Shown here piece after piece: positions 26,439 to 35,896 of a stretch of DNA of 64,000 nucleotides. The stretch is from JBKBII01 sp046299415 (GTDB lineage: Bacteria > Pseudomonadota > Gammaproteobacteria > Ectothiorhodospirales > Ectothiorhodospiraceae). Under the pieces are notes generated by a model, which searched no databases, was not told where the DNA came from, and saw only the letters and a program-made list of their open reading frames with translations. The DNA is taken from the NCBI GenBank assembly GCA_046299415.1, contig JBKBII010000002.1, positions 1 through 64,000 on the forward strand, given 5' to 3'. Positions within the stretch are counted from its first letter, which is position 1; every line of letters begins with the position of its first letter. Made by a program: the position numbers and the translations under genes.

Positions 26439-27239
26439 TCAGGCTGCGGCGGACTCGGGATTCTTGTGACGATCGTGCAGAAAACGCAGGACTTCGGCAC
26501 GATAGTGGTTGTAGTCAGGCCGGTCGGCAAGCTCCAGGCGGTTACGCGGACGCGGCAGATCGACCTTGAGAACATCGCCGATGGTGGCAGCAGGGCCATT
26601 GGTCATCATGACGATGCGGTCAGAAAGCAGCACGGCTTCATCGACATCGTGGGTTACCATCAGAACCGTGTTGTTGAGATCGCTCTGGATCCGCATGACT
26701 TCGTCCTGAAGATGCGCCCGGGTCAGCGCATCCAGCGCGCCAAAGGGTTCGTCCATCAGCAAGACCTTGGGCTGCATGGCCAGCGCCCGGGCAATGCCAA
26801 CGCGCTGTTTCATGCCGCCGGAGATTTCGCTGGGACGCTTGTTCAGCGCGTGCGACATGCCCACCATGGCGATATGGTGAGCGATCCAATCGCGACGCTC
26901 GGCACGCGACTTGCTGTTCCTGAACGTCTTGTCCACAGCGAGTGCGACGTTTTCGTAGACCGTCAGCCACGGCAGCAACGAATGGTTTTGGAACACGACG
27001 CTGCGATCCGGGCCAGGGCCGTTGACTTCTCGTCCGTCGAGAATCACAGCGCCGTTGGTCGGATCGATCAGACCTGCGACGATGTTCAGCACGGTGGATT
27101 TGCCGCAGCCGGAGTGACCGATGATGGCGATGAACTCGCCACGATCCACTTGCAGATTGACATCGCGCAGAACCTCGGTGGCTGAGGGCCCGATCCCGAA
27201 GGTCTTGTTCAGTTGTTCCAGCGACAGATAGGCGTTCAT
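26439..27239 (-). CDS. nrtD: Nitrate/nitrite ABC transporter ATP-binding protein (NrtD/NasD type)
   Basis: 266 aa ATPase of the nitrate/sulfonate/taurine importer class. Walker A GHSGCGKST, Q-loop VVFQNHSLLPWLT, signature SGGMKQRVGIARAL, Walker B VLLMDEPFGALD and switch His in VTHDVDEA are all intact. It powers uptake through NrtB of ligand delivered by NrtA. ATG 27239 has AGGAG 6 bp upstream; the frame is open 9 codons further but without a ribosome site. It is the third gene of nrtA-nrtB-nrtD. There is no NrtC (ATPase fused to a binding domain), as in Klebsiella NasFED. Confidence 0.93.
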   Translation of the reverse strand: MNAYLSLEQLNKTFGIGPSATEVLRDVNLQVDRGEFIAIIGHSGCGKSTVLNIVAGLIDPTNGAVILDGREVNGPGPDRSVVFQNHSLLPWLTVYENVALAVDKTFRNSKSRAERRDWIAHHIAMVGMSHALNKRPSEISGGMKQRVGIARALAMQPKVLLMDEPFGALDALTRAHLQDEVMRIQSDLNNTVLMVTHDVDEAVLLSDRIVMMTNGPAATIGDVLKVDLPRPRNRLELADRPDYNHYRAEVLRFLHDRHKNPESAAA

Positions 27240-27308
27240 GGATATCTCCTGGTGCGTCGGGTGCAAGTGCCCCGGCCGTAACGATGCGAGGGCGGCAGTG
27301 ACCAGGCG

Positions 27309-28259
27309 TCACGACGCCTGCGTGCCCCGCGTGACGAGGTTGCCGACTGCGGCGATCATTCGGTCGAGCACAAAACCGACCAATCCGACGTAGACCAATG
27401 CCAGAACGATGTCGCTGATCATCGAAGCGTTCCAGGCATCCCAGATGAAAAAGCCGATCCCGACGCCGCCGATCAGCATCTCCGCTGCGACGATTGCCAG
27501 CCATGCAAGGCCGACACCGATGCGCAGGCCGGTAAAGACGTAGGGCGCAGCGGCCGGCAGCATGATTCGCGAAAAGTACTCGAGCCCATTCAGGCGCAAC
27601 ACGCGGGCGACATTGCGGTAATCGTCGGAAATGTTGCGCACGCCGACGGCGGTATTGATGACGATCGGCCAGATCGCGGTGATGAAGATCACGAAGATCG
27701 CCGAGGGGTTGGAATCCTGGAACGCCGCCAGCGACAGCGGCAACCAGGCGAGCGGTGGCACGGTTCGCAGGATCTGGAAGATCGGGTCCAGCCCGCGCAT
27801 CGCCCAGGTCGATTGTCCGACCAGCACGCCGAGCCCGATGCCGACCAGCGCCGCCAGCAAATATCCGTACGCAACCCGTTCGAGACTGGCAAGAATCTGC
27901 CAGCCCATGCCGACGTCATTCCCGCCATGGTTGTAGAAAGGATTGACGATCAGCTCCCAGGTATCGGAGACGACCTGTGTCGGGGGTGGGAGTGTCGCGC
28001 CCGGGGAAGACGTGAGCACCTCCCAGATCAGCAGAAAAAGGGCCAGAATGACCAGCGGCGGAACCACCACACTGGCCAGATGACGCATACGACGCGTCCA
28101 CACCGATTCACGAGCGATCGGCGCCGATGCCGACGGCGTCACGGCAGATTGCATCGGAAGTGCTGATTTTTCTGCAGGCGCTGGCGCGACAGGGGCGTCC
28201 GATCCCGGTTCGGCCGCCGCGCCGAACCACGTTTGATTTCGATCCAGAATCGCACTCAT
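27309..28259 (-). CDS. nrtB: Nitrate ABC transporter permease
   Basis: 316 aa inner-membrane permease. An N-terminal cytosolic tail (about residues 1-55, Ala/Pro-rich) precedes about six transmembrane helices. The EAA-like coupling loop is in the segment RVLRLNGLEYFSRIMLPAAAPYVFTGLRIGVGLAW, typical of the NrtB/SsuC/TauC group. ATG 28259 has a strong AGGAG upstream. It lies 34 bp after nrtA and 69 bp before nrtD. Assignment to nitrate comes from context and close family resemblance. Confidence 0.93.
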   Translation of the reverse strand: MSAILDRNQTWFGAAAEPGSDAPVAPAPAEKSALPMQSAVTPSASAPIARESVWTRRMRHLASVVVPPLVILALFLLIWEVLTSSPGATLPPPTQVVSDTWELIVNPFYNHGGNDVGMGWQILASLERVAYGYLLAALVGIGLGVLVGQSTWAMRGLDPIFQILRTVPPLAWLPLSLAAFQDSNPSAIFVIFITAIWPIVINTAVGVRNISDDYRNVARVLRLNGLEYFSRIMLPAAAPYVFTGLRIGVGLAWLAIVAAEMLIGGVGIGFFIWDAWNASMISDIVLALVYVGLVGFVLDRMIAAVGNLVTRGTQAS

Positions 28260-28293
28260 GGCGTTCTCCTGATGAGGATGGGAGCGAGCGGGG

Positions 28294-29601
28294 TCAGGCA
28301 TTTCGAGCCTGAATCGCAAGGCTGTCGAGGTACGCCTGTGGGTTCTCGGGGTCGAAAACCGTGCCGTCGAAAAACGTCTCAACACCGCGCGAAGTGGATG
28401 CCGGAATCTCGGCTGCATCGACGCCCAGCGCCGCGGCGGCCTCGCGCCAGAGATCCTCGCGGTTGACTTCATCGATGAGGGTTTTGGTGTCGAGATCGGC
28501 CGGCAGGTAGCCCCAGCGCTGGTTTTCGGTGAGGAACCAAAGATCGTGGCTCTTGAACGGATAGCTGGCCTGGTCCGCCCAGAATTTCATCGGGTACGGA
28601 TGTCCCTCGACGACGCGCCCCCGACCAAAGTCGAAACGACCCTGCAGACGATCCACGATGTCGCTGGCTGGCGCATGGATCCATCGCCGCCGCGAGCAAA
28701 TCTCGGCCACCTCGGCTTTGTTCTCCGGTGCCTCACAGAACATCTGGGCTTCCATCACGGCCATGATCAGCGCCTGAGTCGCACGCGGATGCGTTTCCAC
28801 ATAGTCGGCCCGCAGGCCCAGGGCCTTCTCCGGGTGATCGTTCCAAAGGTCGCCGGTGGTCAGCGCGCTGTACCCGATATCCTGATTGATCAATTGAGCG
28901 TTCCACGGCTCGCCGACACAGAAGGCATCCATCGACCCAACCCGCATATTGGCGACCATCTGCGGCGGCGGCACGACGATGGTGGAAACGTCACGGTTGG
29001 GATCGATGCCGCCGGCGGCGAGCCAGTAGCGAAGCCAGAGATCATGCGTCCCGCCGGGAAAGGTCATCGCCGCCCGACCATCCGATCCAGCTACACGCTT
29101 GGCCAGCAGCGCGTCTTTCATCTTGCCGCTGTCCAGGCCAACATCGAGCTCGGCGTATTCTTTGGCGACCGAGATGCCCTGCCCGTTGGTGTTCAATCGC
29201 ATCACGATGCGCATCGGTACGGGTTGGTTGCCCTGCGTCACCGCGCCTGTCGAGATCAGGTAAGGCATCGGCGTCAGGATGTGCGCGCCGTCGATGCCGC
29301 CGCGCCCCGATCCCAGCACGAGGTTGTCGCGGGTCGTACCCCAGGACGACTGCTTGAGGACCTCGACATTCTTCATGCCGTGCCGGGCAAAGTAGCCCTT
29401 TTCCAGGGCGACAAATAACGGCGCGGCGTCCGTCAGCGCAATGAAGCCGAGTTTGGCGCGCGTTGTCTCGACGGTGTTGGCGCGGGTGGAACGAATGAAG
29501 AACTCCGGCGCTACCCCGCCCAGTGCCAGGGCTCCAGCACCGACGGCTGCCTGCCCGAGAAACCGCCGACGGGCGGGAGATATTGGTTGTCTGCTCATCA
29601 T
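28294..29601 (-). CDS. nrtA: Nitrate ABC transporter substrate-binding protein, Tat-exported
   Basis: 435 aa. The N-terminus has a twin-arginine signal (ARRRFLGQAAVGAGALALGG), so the protein is exported folded. The body matches NrtA/CmpA/NasF: LGFIALTDAAPLFVALEKGYFARHG, the ligand-pocket segment GGIDGAHILTPMPY, and FCVGEPWNAQLI. It binds periplasmic nitrate or nitrite for NrtBD. The start is ATG 29601 (or the adjacent ATG 29598) with AGGAG upstream. First gene of its operon, behind the sigma-54 promoter and attenuator at 29664-29792. Confidence 0.94.
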   Translation of the reverse strand: MMSRQPISPARRRFLGQAAVGAGALALGGVAPEFFIRSTRANTVETTRAKLGFIALTDAAPLFVALEKGYFARHGMKNVEVLKQSSWGTTRDNLVLGSGRGGIDGAHILTPMPYLISTGAVTQGNQPVPMRIVMRLNTNGQGISVAKEYAELDVGLDSGKMKDALLAKRVAGSDGRAAMTFPGGTHDLWLRYWLAAGGIDPNRDVSTIVVPPPQMVANMRVGSMDAFCVGEPWNAQLINQDIGYSALTTGDLWNDHPEKALGLRADYVETHPRATQALIMAVMEAQMFCEAPENKAEVAEICSRRRWIHAPASDIVDRLQGRFDFGRGRVVEGHPYPMKFWADQASYPFKSHDLWFLTENQRWGYLPADLDTKTLIDEVNREDLWREAAAALGVDAAEIPASTSRGVETFFDGTVFDPENPQAYLDSLAIQARNA

Positions 29602-29663
29602 CGATTCTCCTGATTGCATCGCGTTGATTTCTGCAGTGCGGACCCACCCGGCGACGCAACACC

Positions 29664-29719
29664 AAAAAGAAACGGCGCCGCACTCGACTGCCTCCTGGTG
29701 CAGTCGGGTGGACGCCGTT
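29664..29719 (-). terminator. Leader terminator (attenuator) upstream of nrtA
   Basis: On the minus strand AACGGCG pairs with CGCCGTT (plus-strand 29713-29719 with 29671-29677), and the internal stem CGACTGC pairs with GCAGTCG (29700-29706 with 29685-29691). A TTTCTTTTT run follows. It ends about 60 bp before the nrtA ATG. Like its twin before nirB it should abort transcription unless an antiterminator acts. Confidence 0.85.
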
Positions 29720-29724
29720 GTCCT

Positions 29725-29763
29725 GAATCGCTTATCGATTCCACGTACCGCCGTTGGTACGTG
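29725..29763 (-). promoter_or_regulatory. ANTAR-type antiterminator hairpins in the nrtA leader
   Basis: Hairpin P1 (29742-29763): CACGTACC, loop AACGGC, GGTACGTG, a perfect 8 bp stem with a six-base loop having A at position 1 and G at position 4. Hairpin P2 (29725-29741) is GAATCG, loop ATAAG, CGATTC. Both precede the terminator. P1 begins about 3 nt after the predicted start site. The AACG loop start is shared with the nirB leader and fits NasR binding. Confidence 0.78.
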
Positions 29764-29776
29764 TTAATCAGAACAA

Positions 29777-29792
29777 TGCAGGGGTCGTGCCA
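29777..29792 (-). promoter_or_regulatory. Sigma-54 promoter of the nrtA-nrtB-nrtD operon
   Basis: On the minus strand TGGCACGACCCCTGCA: GG-N10-GC with the TGGCACG -24 block intact and CTGC in place of TTGC, the same deviation as in front of nirB. The predicted start is near 29766. It implies nitrogen-status control by an NtrC-type activator. Confidence 0.82.
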
Positions 29793-29976
29793 AGTCGTTC
29801 ACACACGCCTAGATAAATCAGAACATGCTGATTTTTAAAAGCTAAAACAGGGCATTGCCCAGTGCTTTTGAGGTTCGGCCGGGCGGCCCAGGACGCAACC
29901 CCGAAACCCCTACGCACCAGCGACAGGCGTACGCCCCAAACAAAGCCCCGTTTCGGTGCGGCCGCACCAAGGTCGT

Positions 29977-31461
29977 TCAGGCCGGGCGGCGTGGTGGCGT
30001 CTGGTCGGCGCCCGTGAGCGATGCATCGGGCTCAGCCAGCACCTCGGCCAAATCAATCGTGGCCGCCGCCACATCAGCAAGCCGCCGGTTCTGCGCCATG
30101 GCCGTCCGTCGCAGTAGCTGATGTGCTTGGTCCTCGGTCAGGTTCCGGTGCTTCATCAACAGTGCCTTGGCGCGTTGCAGCAGCTTACGTTCCTCCAGGG
30201 CGCGACGGGCATCGGTCAGCTCCTTGCGGATCTCACGCAACTCGCGCGATTGCTCGTGCAACACATCGAGGATCGAACGGCCCGCGTCTGTCCCGATGTC
30301 CACCGGGAGCGACGGCAACGGCAAGTGCACGTCATCCATATCGGGCCACCGGATCGGACTCTCAAGAAACGCTGAAGGGGCCACAACCCTCTGCGACGTC
30401 GGCGAGGCATTCGCTGCGGTGGACTCGGCCGAATGACGGCGCCTGAGGTCCAATGCGGCCTGCTCGGACTCGACCTCGGCCAGGCGCTTGGAACAAATCG
30501 ATTCCAGCGCGGCCTCCAGCGCATCCTCGATCATCTTCATCGCGTCGATTCGCTCCGTGGCACGGGCAAACCAGGTTTCTGCAACATCCGGTCGCCACTC
30601 GTCCGGCTCCGGGCCTCCGGTCAGCAACCGACGCCGCAGGTGCTCGACCCTGGCGACGAATGGCTGGTCGAGAAAGGCCTCCCACTGAGCCTGAACGCTC
30701 GGTTCGGCGAAGTCCGAGAACACCTGAAAACACCGATCCTGCCACTCGATTCGCTGCAACAGCGCGTCGCGTTCCCCCAGCGATACCGAGCCCCGACCAA
30801 ACACTGCAGCGCCAATCGCGCGTTCCTGACCGGCCTGTTCCTTGCCCTGAACGAAATGAAACAACGCCACCAAGGCACGCGCTACCGGCGGATCGGTGGC
30901 AGCATCGGCGGCTTCGAACACCACGTCGAGCAATGCATGGATCAGCCGGGTGAAAGCACCGACCGCCTGCTCAACGGTCAGCGCCCGCGCGTCGATCTGG
31001 TCACGCAGTCCGACCATCGCGTCCAGATGCTCCAGCGCAAGGGCCAACCGCGCATACAGGCGAGCGCCACAACTTTGGATCTCAAGACGCTCGGCCAGTC
31101 GCTGGTCGAGTGCATCACGCGCAACGTCCACCGCGTGGCGATGCTCGACCAGCCACTGTTCGGCCCGTCCGCCCGAGCGCGCCAGCCACAGACTGCTCGA
31201 ACCTCGTTCGCGTTGCAGTGCATGAACCAGGGCGTTGACCGCCAGCACCAAACCACCTGCCAGCATGAGATGACGAAGCGCAGCCACCTCGCAACGACGG
31301 GATGCTTGCAGACAGGCTGCCGCATCGACCGGTCGCGAAACGCCGCGAGCCGAGTTCCTCGGCGCATCGCCTGCAACCGCTGGCTTATCGGCACCGGTTT
31401 CGACGGCCCCGCGGCCAGAATCCCCGGCGTTCGCACGCCCGGCTCGAGACCCTCTGCTCAT
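29977..31461 (-). CDS. nasR: NasR-type nitrate-responsive antiterminator (NIT sensor plus ANTAR RNA-binding domain)
   Basis: 494 aa. Nitrate- and nitrite-sensing NIT domain at about residues 65-300, including the hallmark ALQRERGSSSLWLARSGG, followed by a linker and a C-terminal ANTAR domain (about 400-475: LQRAKALLMKHRNLTEDQAHQLLRRTAMAQNRRLADVA). In Klebsiella NasR, nitrate binding lets the ANTAR domain bind the nasF leader hairpin and prevent termination. Both leaders described here carry matching hairpins, so this protein probably controls nrtABD and nirBD-nasA-cysG. The ATG overlaps the stop of the DUF815 gene (ATGA) and has a strong GGAGGAGG. The C-terminal tail ends PPRRPA. Confidence 0.92.
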   Translation of the reverse strand: MSRGSRAGRANAGDSGRGAVETGADKPAVAGDAPRNSARGVSRPVDAAACLQASRRCEVAALRHLMLAGGLVLAVNALVHALQRERGSSSLWLARSGGRAEQWLVEHRHAVDVARDALDQRLAERLEIQSCGARLYARLALALEHLDAMVGLRDQIDARALTVEQAVGAFTRLIHALLDVVFEAADAATDPPVARALVALFHFVQGKEQAGQERAIGAAVFGRGSVSLGERDALLQRIEWQDRCFQVFSDFAEPSVQAQWEAFLDQPFVARVEHLRRRLLTGGPEPDEWRPDVAETWFARATERIDAMKMIEDALEAALESICSKRLAEVESEQAALDLRRRHSAESTAANASPTSQRVVAPSAFLESPIRWPDMDDVHLPLPSLPVDIGTDAGRSILDVLHEQSRELREIRKELTDARRALEERKLLQRAKALLMKHRNLTEDQAHQLLRRTAMAQNRRLADVAAATIDLAEVLAEPDASLTGADQTPPRRPA

Positions 31462-32351
31462 CGATCCTCCTCCGCGACGCCTGCCAGGCGCACCGCGCGC
31501 TCGGGATCTCCGCCGGCCGCGTTGAAAAATTGCCGCGCCGTACGGCCGGAACGCTGGCCACGAGCCCGCGCGAAGCGCAACGCCGAAACATGCAAGGCGG
31601 CGCGATCACAGGACGCGGGCAACGACGGGAACAGCCGATCGATGATCGCCAGGTAGTCCTCCTGACGATTCGCGTAAAACGACAACGACAGCCCGAAACG
31701 ATCCGCCAACGCAACCGCGTCTTCGATCGCCTCGGACTCGTGCAACTCGCCATCGAGCACCCGCGCGGCCGCATTGTCCGCACGAAACTCTGGAACCAGA
31801 TGACGCCGGTTCGACGTGACGATCAGACGAACGTTCTCGGGCGGCGCCTCGAGACTGCCCTCGATCAAAGTCTTCAGATGCCGGTAGCCACGCTCTCCGG
31901 CAGCGAAGGTCAGATCGTCGCAATACACGAGAAAACACCAATTCAATGGCGCAAGCTCAGCGGCGATACGGGGTAGATCGGCGAGATCGTCCCGGTCCAC
32001 CTCGATCATGCGCAGACCCCGGGCGGCGAACTCGGCGGGCAAAGCGCGCACCAGCGAAGATTTCCCCGTCCCGCGACTGCCCCACAGCAGCATGTGGTTG
32101 CAGGGACGACCCGCAAGAAAGTTTTCGATATTGGACCGCAACGCGGCTTTTTGACGTGCCAGACCCTCCAGCGCGTCCAACCCCTCAGAGGTCAAGCGCG
32201 TCAACGGTTCCAGTCGCTGGCCACGCGCCCACCAGCGCGCCGCCGTGACCCGAGACCAATCGATCGCCCCGGGCCGCATCCCAGCCGTCTCGTACAGGAT
32301 GGTCTCGGGATACATGTTCGGGGCGAGGCAGGGCGAACGCGGTGTCGGCAT
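31458..32351 (-). CDS. DUF815 family P-loop ATPase (AAA+-like), coupled to nasR
   Basis: 297 aa. Walker A is GSRGTGKSSLV (residues about 88-98), the Walker B-like segment is WCFLVYCDDLTF, and the sensor 1-like segment is VRLIVTSNRRHLVPE; this order fits DUF815 (COG2607), predicted AAA+ ATPases of unknown role. I chose ATG 32351 because GGAGGG lies 5 bp upstream; the frame extends 11 codons further. It overlaps nasR by 4 bp, so the two are made together. The family is usually unrelated to nitrate genes in annotation, so the coupling is the interesting part. Confidence 0.82.
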   Translation of the reverse strand: MPTPRSPCLAPNMYPETILYETAGMRPGAIDWSRVTAARWWARGQRLEPLTRLTSEGLDALEGLARQKAALRSNIENFLAGRPCNHMLLWGSRGTGKSSLVRALPAEFAARGLRMIEVDRDDLADLPRIAAELAPLNWCFLVYCDDLTFAAGERGYRHLKTLIEGSLEAPPENVRLIVTSNRRHLVPEFRADNAAARVLDGELHESEAIEDAVALADRFGLSLSFYANRQEDYLAIIDRLFPSLPASCDRAALHVSALRFARARGQRSGRTARQFFNAAGGDPERAVRLAGVAEEDR

Positions 32352-32768
32352 AAACACCCTCCGTACAAAGTGCAAGTCTGGCACGCTTATCCAGCGCCCT
32401 CGGGGCGGGCGACTTCACCGTACCCGGCGATCGCCATGGCGATCCCGGTTTCTCGGTTCGCCGGGTGATGCGGCATGGGTGCCGAAGCGCATCGCAGAGC
32501 GATGTTGGCAAACCTCGACGAAAGTTCATCGTCCACGAGCCACCACGGCAGCCGAATTTCCGCCCGTCTGCGCCTGATGTTTCACTGGACCAGCCCGCCC
32601 CTATCGTCTGGCAGCCGTTAAGATAACGGGAATTTCGGTTGCCGCCCAACGCTCGGGCGCCATTCTGAAGGCGCGTCTCTCTGGGGCCAATGTATCGCCA
32701 ACAGATCGAGCACAGGCAACTTCAACCGCCTCGTCAACAACGGTCTTCGGGCCGGGAATCGCACCGCC
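32352..32768. other. Divergent intergenic region DUF815 ATPase/valS
   Basis: About 415 bp with no gene I can support. It must contain the promoters for nasR-DUF815 and valS. No sigma-54 element or hairpin like those before nirB and nrtA is visible, so nasR itself is probably not under that control. Confidence 0.5.
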
Positions 32769-35585
32769 ATGGACAAGACTTTCGACCCGGCCGCCATTGA
32801 GCAGCCCCGCTACGCCCGCTGGGAAGCCGCCAACCTGTTTGCGGCACCCGAATCCGGTACGCCGTACTGCATTGCGCTGCCGCCGCCGAACGTGACGGGC
32901 ACCCTACACATGGGCCATGCCTTCCAGCACACGCTGATGGATGCGCTGATCCGCCTGCAGCGCATGCGCGGCCAATCCGCCCTGTGGCAGGGCGGCACCG
33001 ATCACGCCGGAATCGCGACCCAGATGGTTGTCGAACGCCGCCTCGCCGCCGAAGGCAAGACCCGCCGTGACCTCGGGCGCGAAGCGTTTCTCGACGCCGT
33101 GTGGGCATGGAAAGCTGAATCGGGCGGGCAGATTACCCGCCAGATGCGCAGGCTCGGCGATGCCATCGACTGGTCGCGCGAGCGTTTCACGATGGACGAA
33201 GGCCTGTCGGCCGCTGTGCGCGAGGTGTTCATTCGACTTTACGAGGAAGGCCTGATCTATCGCGGCAAACGACTCGTCAACTGGGACCCAGTCCTGCACA
33301 CCGCGGTGTCGGATCTCGAAGTCCTGAACGAGGAAGAAGCCGGCCACCTCTGGCATTTTCGCTATCCGCTGGCTGACGGTCCCGGGCATCTGGTGGTCGC
33401 GACCACGCGCCCGGAAACCATGCTCGGCGATACCGCCGTCGCCGTGCATCCCGAGGACGAACGCTATCGCCACCTGATCGGACGCACGATCCGCCTGCCC
33501 ATCGTCAACCGCGAAATTCCGATTATTGCCGACGACTACGTCGACCCGGCGTTCGGCTCCGGCTGCGTCAAGATCACGCCCGCTCACGACTTCAACGACT
33601 ACACCGTCGGCCAGCGACATGACCTGCCGATCATCAACCTGTTCACGATCGACGCGCGACTCAACGACAACGCGCCGGAGGCCTATCAGGGGCTCGACCG
33701 CTTCGAAGCGCGCAAAAAGATCGTCGCCGAACTTGAAGCCCAGGGTCTGCTCGAAAAGATCGACGAACACAAGCTCATGGTGCCGCGTGGCGACCGCTCC
33801 GGCGCAGTCATCGAGCCGTACCTCACCGATCAGTGGTACGTCAAGGCCACCGAACTCGCCGGCCCGGCCATTCGCGCCGTCGAGGACGGGCGCATCCGTT
33901 TCGTGCCCGAGAACTGGTCGAAGACCTACTTCGAGTGGATGCGCAACATCGAGGACTGGTGCATCTCGCGGCAGATTTGGTGGGGCCATCGCATTCCTGC
34001 GTGGTACGACGATGCGGGCCATGTCTACGTGGGCCGCAGCGAGGCTGAAGTGCGCAACCAGCACGGCCTGCCCGCAGAGCTTGTACTGCGTCAGGACGAA
34101 GACGTCCTCGACACCTGGTTTTCATCGGCGTTGTGGCCATTTTCGACGCTCGGCTGGCCGCAGGACACCGCCGAACTCAAGCGCTTTTATCCGTCCAGCG
34201 TGCTGGTCACGGGCTTCGACATCATCTTTTTCTGGGTCGCCCGGATGATCATGATGGGTCTGCACTTCATGGACGACGTGCCGTTCCGCGAGGTCTACGT
34301 CACCGGCCTGATCCGCGACGCAGAAGGCCAGAAGATGTCGAAGTCGAAAGGCAACGTGCTCGACCCGATCGACCTGATTGATGGCATCGGGCTCGATGAA
34401 CTGTTGAACAAACGTTGCCACGGGCTCATGCAGCCGCAAATGGCGGCCAAGATCGAAAAAGCCACGCGCAAACAGTTCCCCGACGGGATCCCGGCGTTCG
34501 GCACGGACGCGCTGCGCTTCACCCTCGCGGCGCTGGCCACGAGCGGCCGCGACATCAAATTCGACCTGGGCCGCATCGAGGGCTACCGCAACTTCTGCAC
34601 CAAACTGTGGAATGCCGCGCGCTTCGTCCAGATGAACGTCCGGGATCAACCCTGCAGCGTGGGCCATGAGGCCGAACGCTCTGCCGCGGACCGTTGGATC
34701 CTGATCCGGCTGGCTGACACGATCGACACCGTCGACGCCCAGTTCGACGCGTATCGTTTCGACCTGGCCGCCCAAGCGCTCTACGACTTCGTGTGGCATG
34801 ACTACTGTGACTGGTACCTCGAACTCGCTAAACCCATGCTGCAGGGCGACGCCAGCGACACCGCGCGAATCGCCACACGTCACACGCTGGTCACCGTGCT
34901 GGACGCCGTGCTGCGCCTTCTGCACCCTCTGATGCCCTTCATCACCGAAGAGATTCACGAAGCACTGGCGCTGGCCGCACCAGACGTGCCGCTGACTCCC
35001 CATGTTCCACCCGCCAGGCAATTCCTGATTTCTGCGAGTTGGCCCCGCGCCGAAGACTACCGGGCGGTCTCAACCGCCCTCGCAACTGCGCATGATGCCC
35101 ATGATGCGGTCGCCGACATTCGCTGGCTCAAGGATTTCATCGGTGGTCTGCGACGGATTCGCGCCGAAATGGACATCGCTCCCGGAAAACCGATCCCGGT
35201 GTTGCTGCAAGGCTGGGACGCGAGCGATCAAGACCGCTTCGACCGCCTGGAACCCACCCTGGTCTTTCTCGGCCGCCCGGAATCGATTACCTGGCTCGAC
35301 CCCAACGAGAACGCACCCGAATCCGCAATCGCGCTGGTCGGACGAATGCGGATCCTCATCCCGCTCGCGGGCTTGATCGACAAGGACGCCGAACTGGCCC
35401 GTCTCGACCGCGAGCTCGACAAGATCGCCCGCGGCATCAGCAGCCTGAAAGGTCGGCTCGAAAACGCCTCGTTTGTCGAACGTGCTCCCATCGAAGTTGT
35501 CGAGCAAGCACGCAGCCAGCTGACCGACCTCACGCGCCAACGCGATGAGCTGATCGAACAGCGCACCCGCATCAGCGCGCTATGA
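32769..35585 (+). CDS. valS: Valine--tRNA ligase
   Basis: 938 aa class I synthetase charging tRNA-Val. The HIGH motif appears as HMGH in PPPNVTGTLHMGHAFQHTLMD (about residue 47). The CP1 editing domain spans about 190-330 (including TTRPETMLGDTAVAV and GSGCVKITPAHDFND). KMSKS is at residues 522-526, followed by an anticodon-binding domain and the C-terminal coiled coil that ends ValRS (RLDRELDKIARGISSLKGRLEN). Length and order match E. coli ValS (951). It stands alone on the plus strand. Confidence 0.97.
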   Translation: MDKTFDPAAIEQPRYARWEAANLFAAPESGTPYCIALPPPNVTGTLHMGHAFQHTLMDALIRLQRMRGQSALWQGGTDHAGIATQMVVERRLAAEGKTRRDLGREAFLDAVWAWKAESGGQITRQMRRLGDAIDWSRERFTMDEGLSAAVREVFIRLYEEGLIYRGKRLVNWDPVLHTAVSDLEVLNEEEAGHLWHFRYPLADGPGHLVVATTRPETMLGDTAVAVHPEDERYRHLIGRTIRLPIVNREIPIIADDYVDPAFGSGCVKITPAHDFNDYTVGQRHDLPIINLFTIDARLNDNAPEAYQGLDRFEARKKIVAELEAQGLLEKIDEHKLMVPRGDRSGAVIEPYLTDQWYVKATELAGPAIRAVEDGRIRFVPENWSKTYFEWMRNIEDWCISRQIWWGHRIPAWYDDAGHVYVGRSEAEVRNQHGLPAELVLRQDEDVLDTWFSSALWPFSTLGWPQDTAELKRFYPSSVLVTGFDIIFFWVARMIMMGLHFMDDVPFREVYVTGLIRDAEGQKMSKSKGNVLDPIDLIDGIGLDELLNKRCHGLMQPQMAAKIEKATRKQFPDGIPAFGTDALRFTLAALATSGRDIKFDLGRIEGYRNFCTKLWNAARFVQMNVRDQPCSVGHEAERSAADRWILIRLADTIDTVDAQFDAYRFDLAAQALYDFVWHDYCDWYLELAKPMLQGDASDTARIATRHTLVTVLDAVLRLLHPLMPFITEEIHEALALAAPDVPLTPHVPPARQFLISASWPRAEDYRAVSTALATAHDAHDAVADIRWLKDFIGGLRRIRAEMDIAPGKPIPVLLQGWDASDQDRFDRLEPTLVFLGRPESITWLDPNENAPESAIALVGRMRILIPLAGLIDKDAELARLDRELDKIARGISSLKGRLENASFVERAPIEVVEQARSQLTDLTRQRDELIEQRTRISAL

Positions 35586-35896
35586 GCGTGGCGGCCCGAA
35601 CCCGGCGGAAGGCGTGCACCGCAGGCTCAGAAACCCTCGGCGCCGTGCGATTCCCGCGTCACCCGACAGGGTGGATCGGTCCAACACCTCAGAGCACGAG
35701 ACCCCTCCGGGTTGCAGGACGACCCGTTGATAGTGTCCGTCGAGAAAGGAGCTTGACCGCTTCGGAACCCATCCGTCAGGACCCGGCCCTGTGCACGGAC
35801 GACACGGCGTCCGTCAACAGACCGACAAAGGCGATGGGCCCGTCCTTTCACCCACCCGGCGAATGACAGGCGCCGAGCCGCGATACGCGGCGACGC
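35586..35896. other. Convergent intergenic region valS/DsrE
   Basis: 311 bp between convergent genes. No gene or clear terminator seen. Confidence 0.45.
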
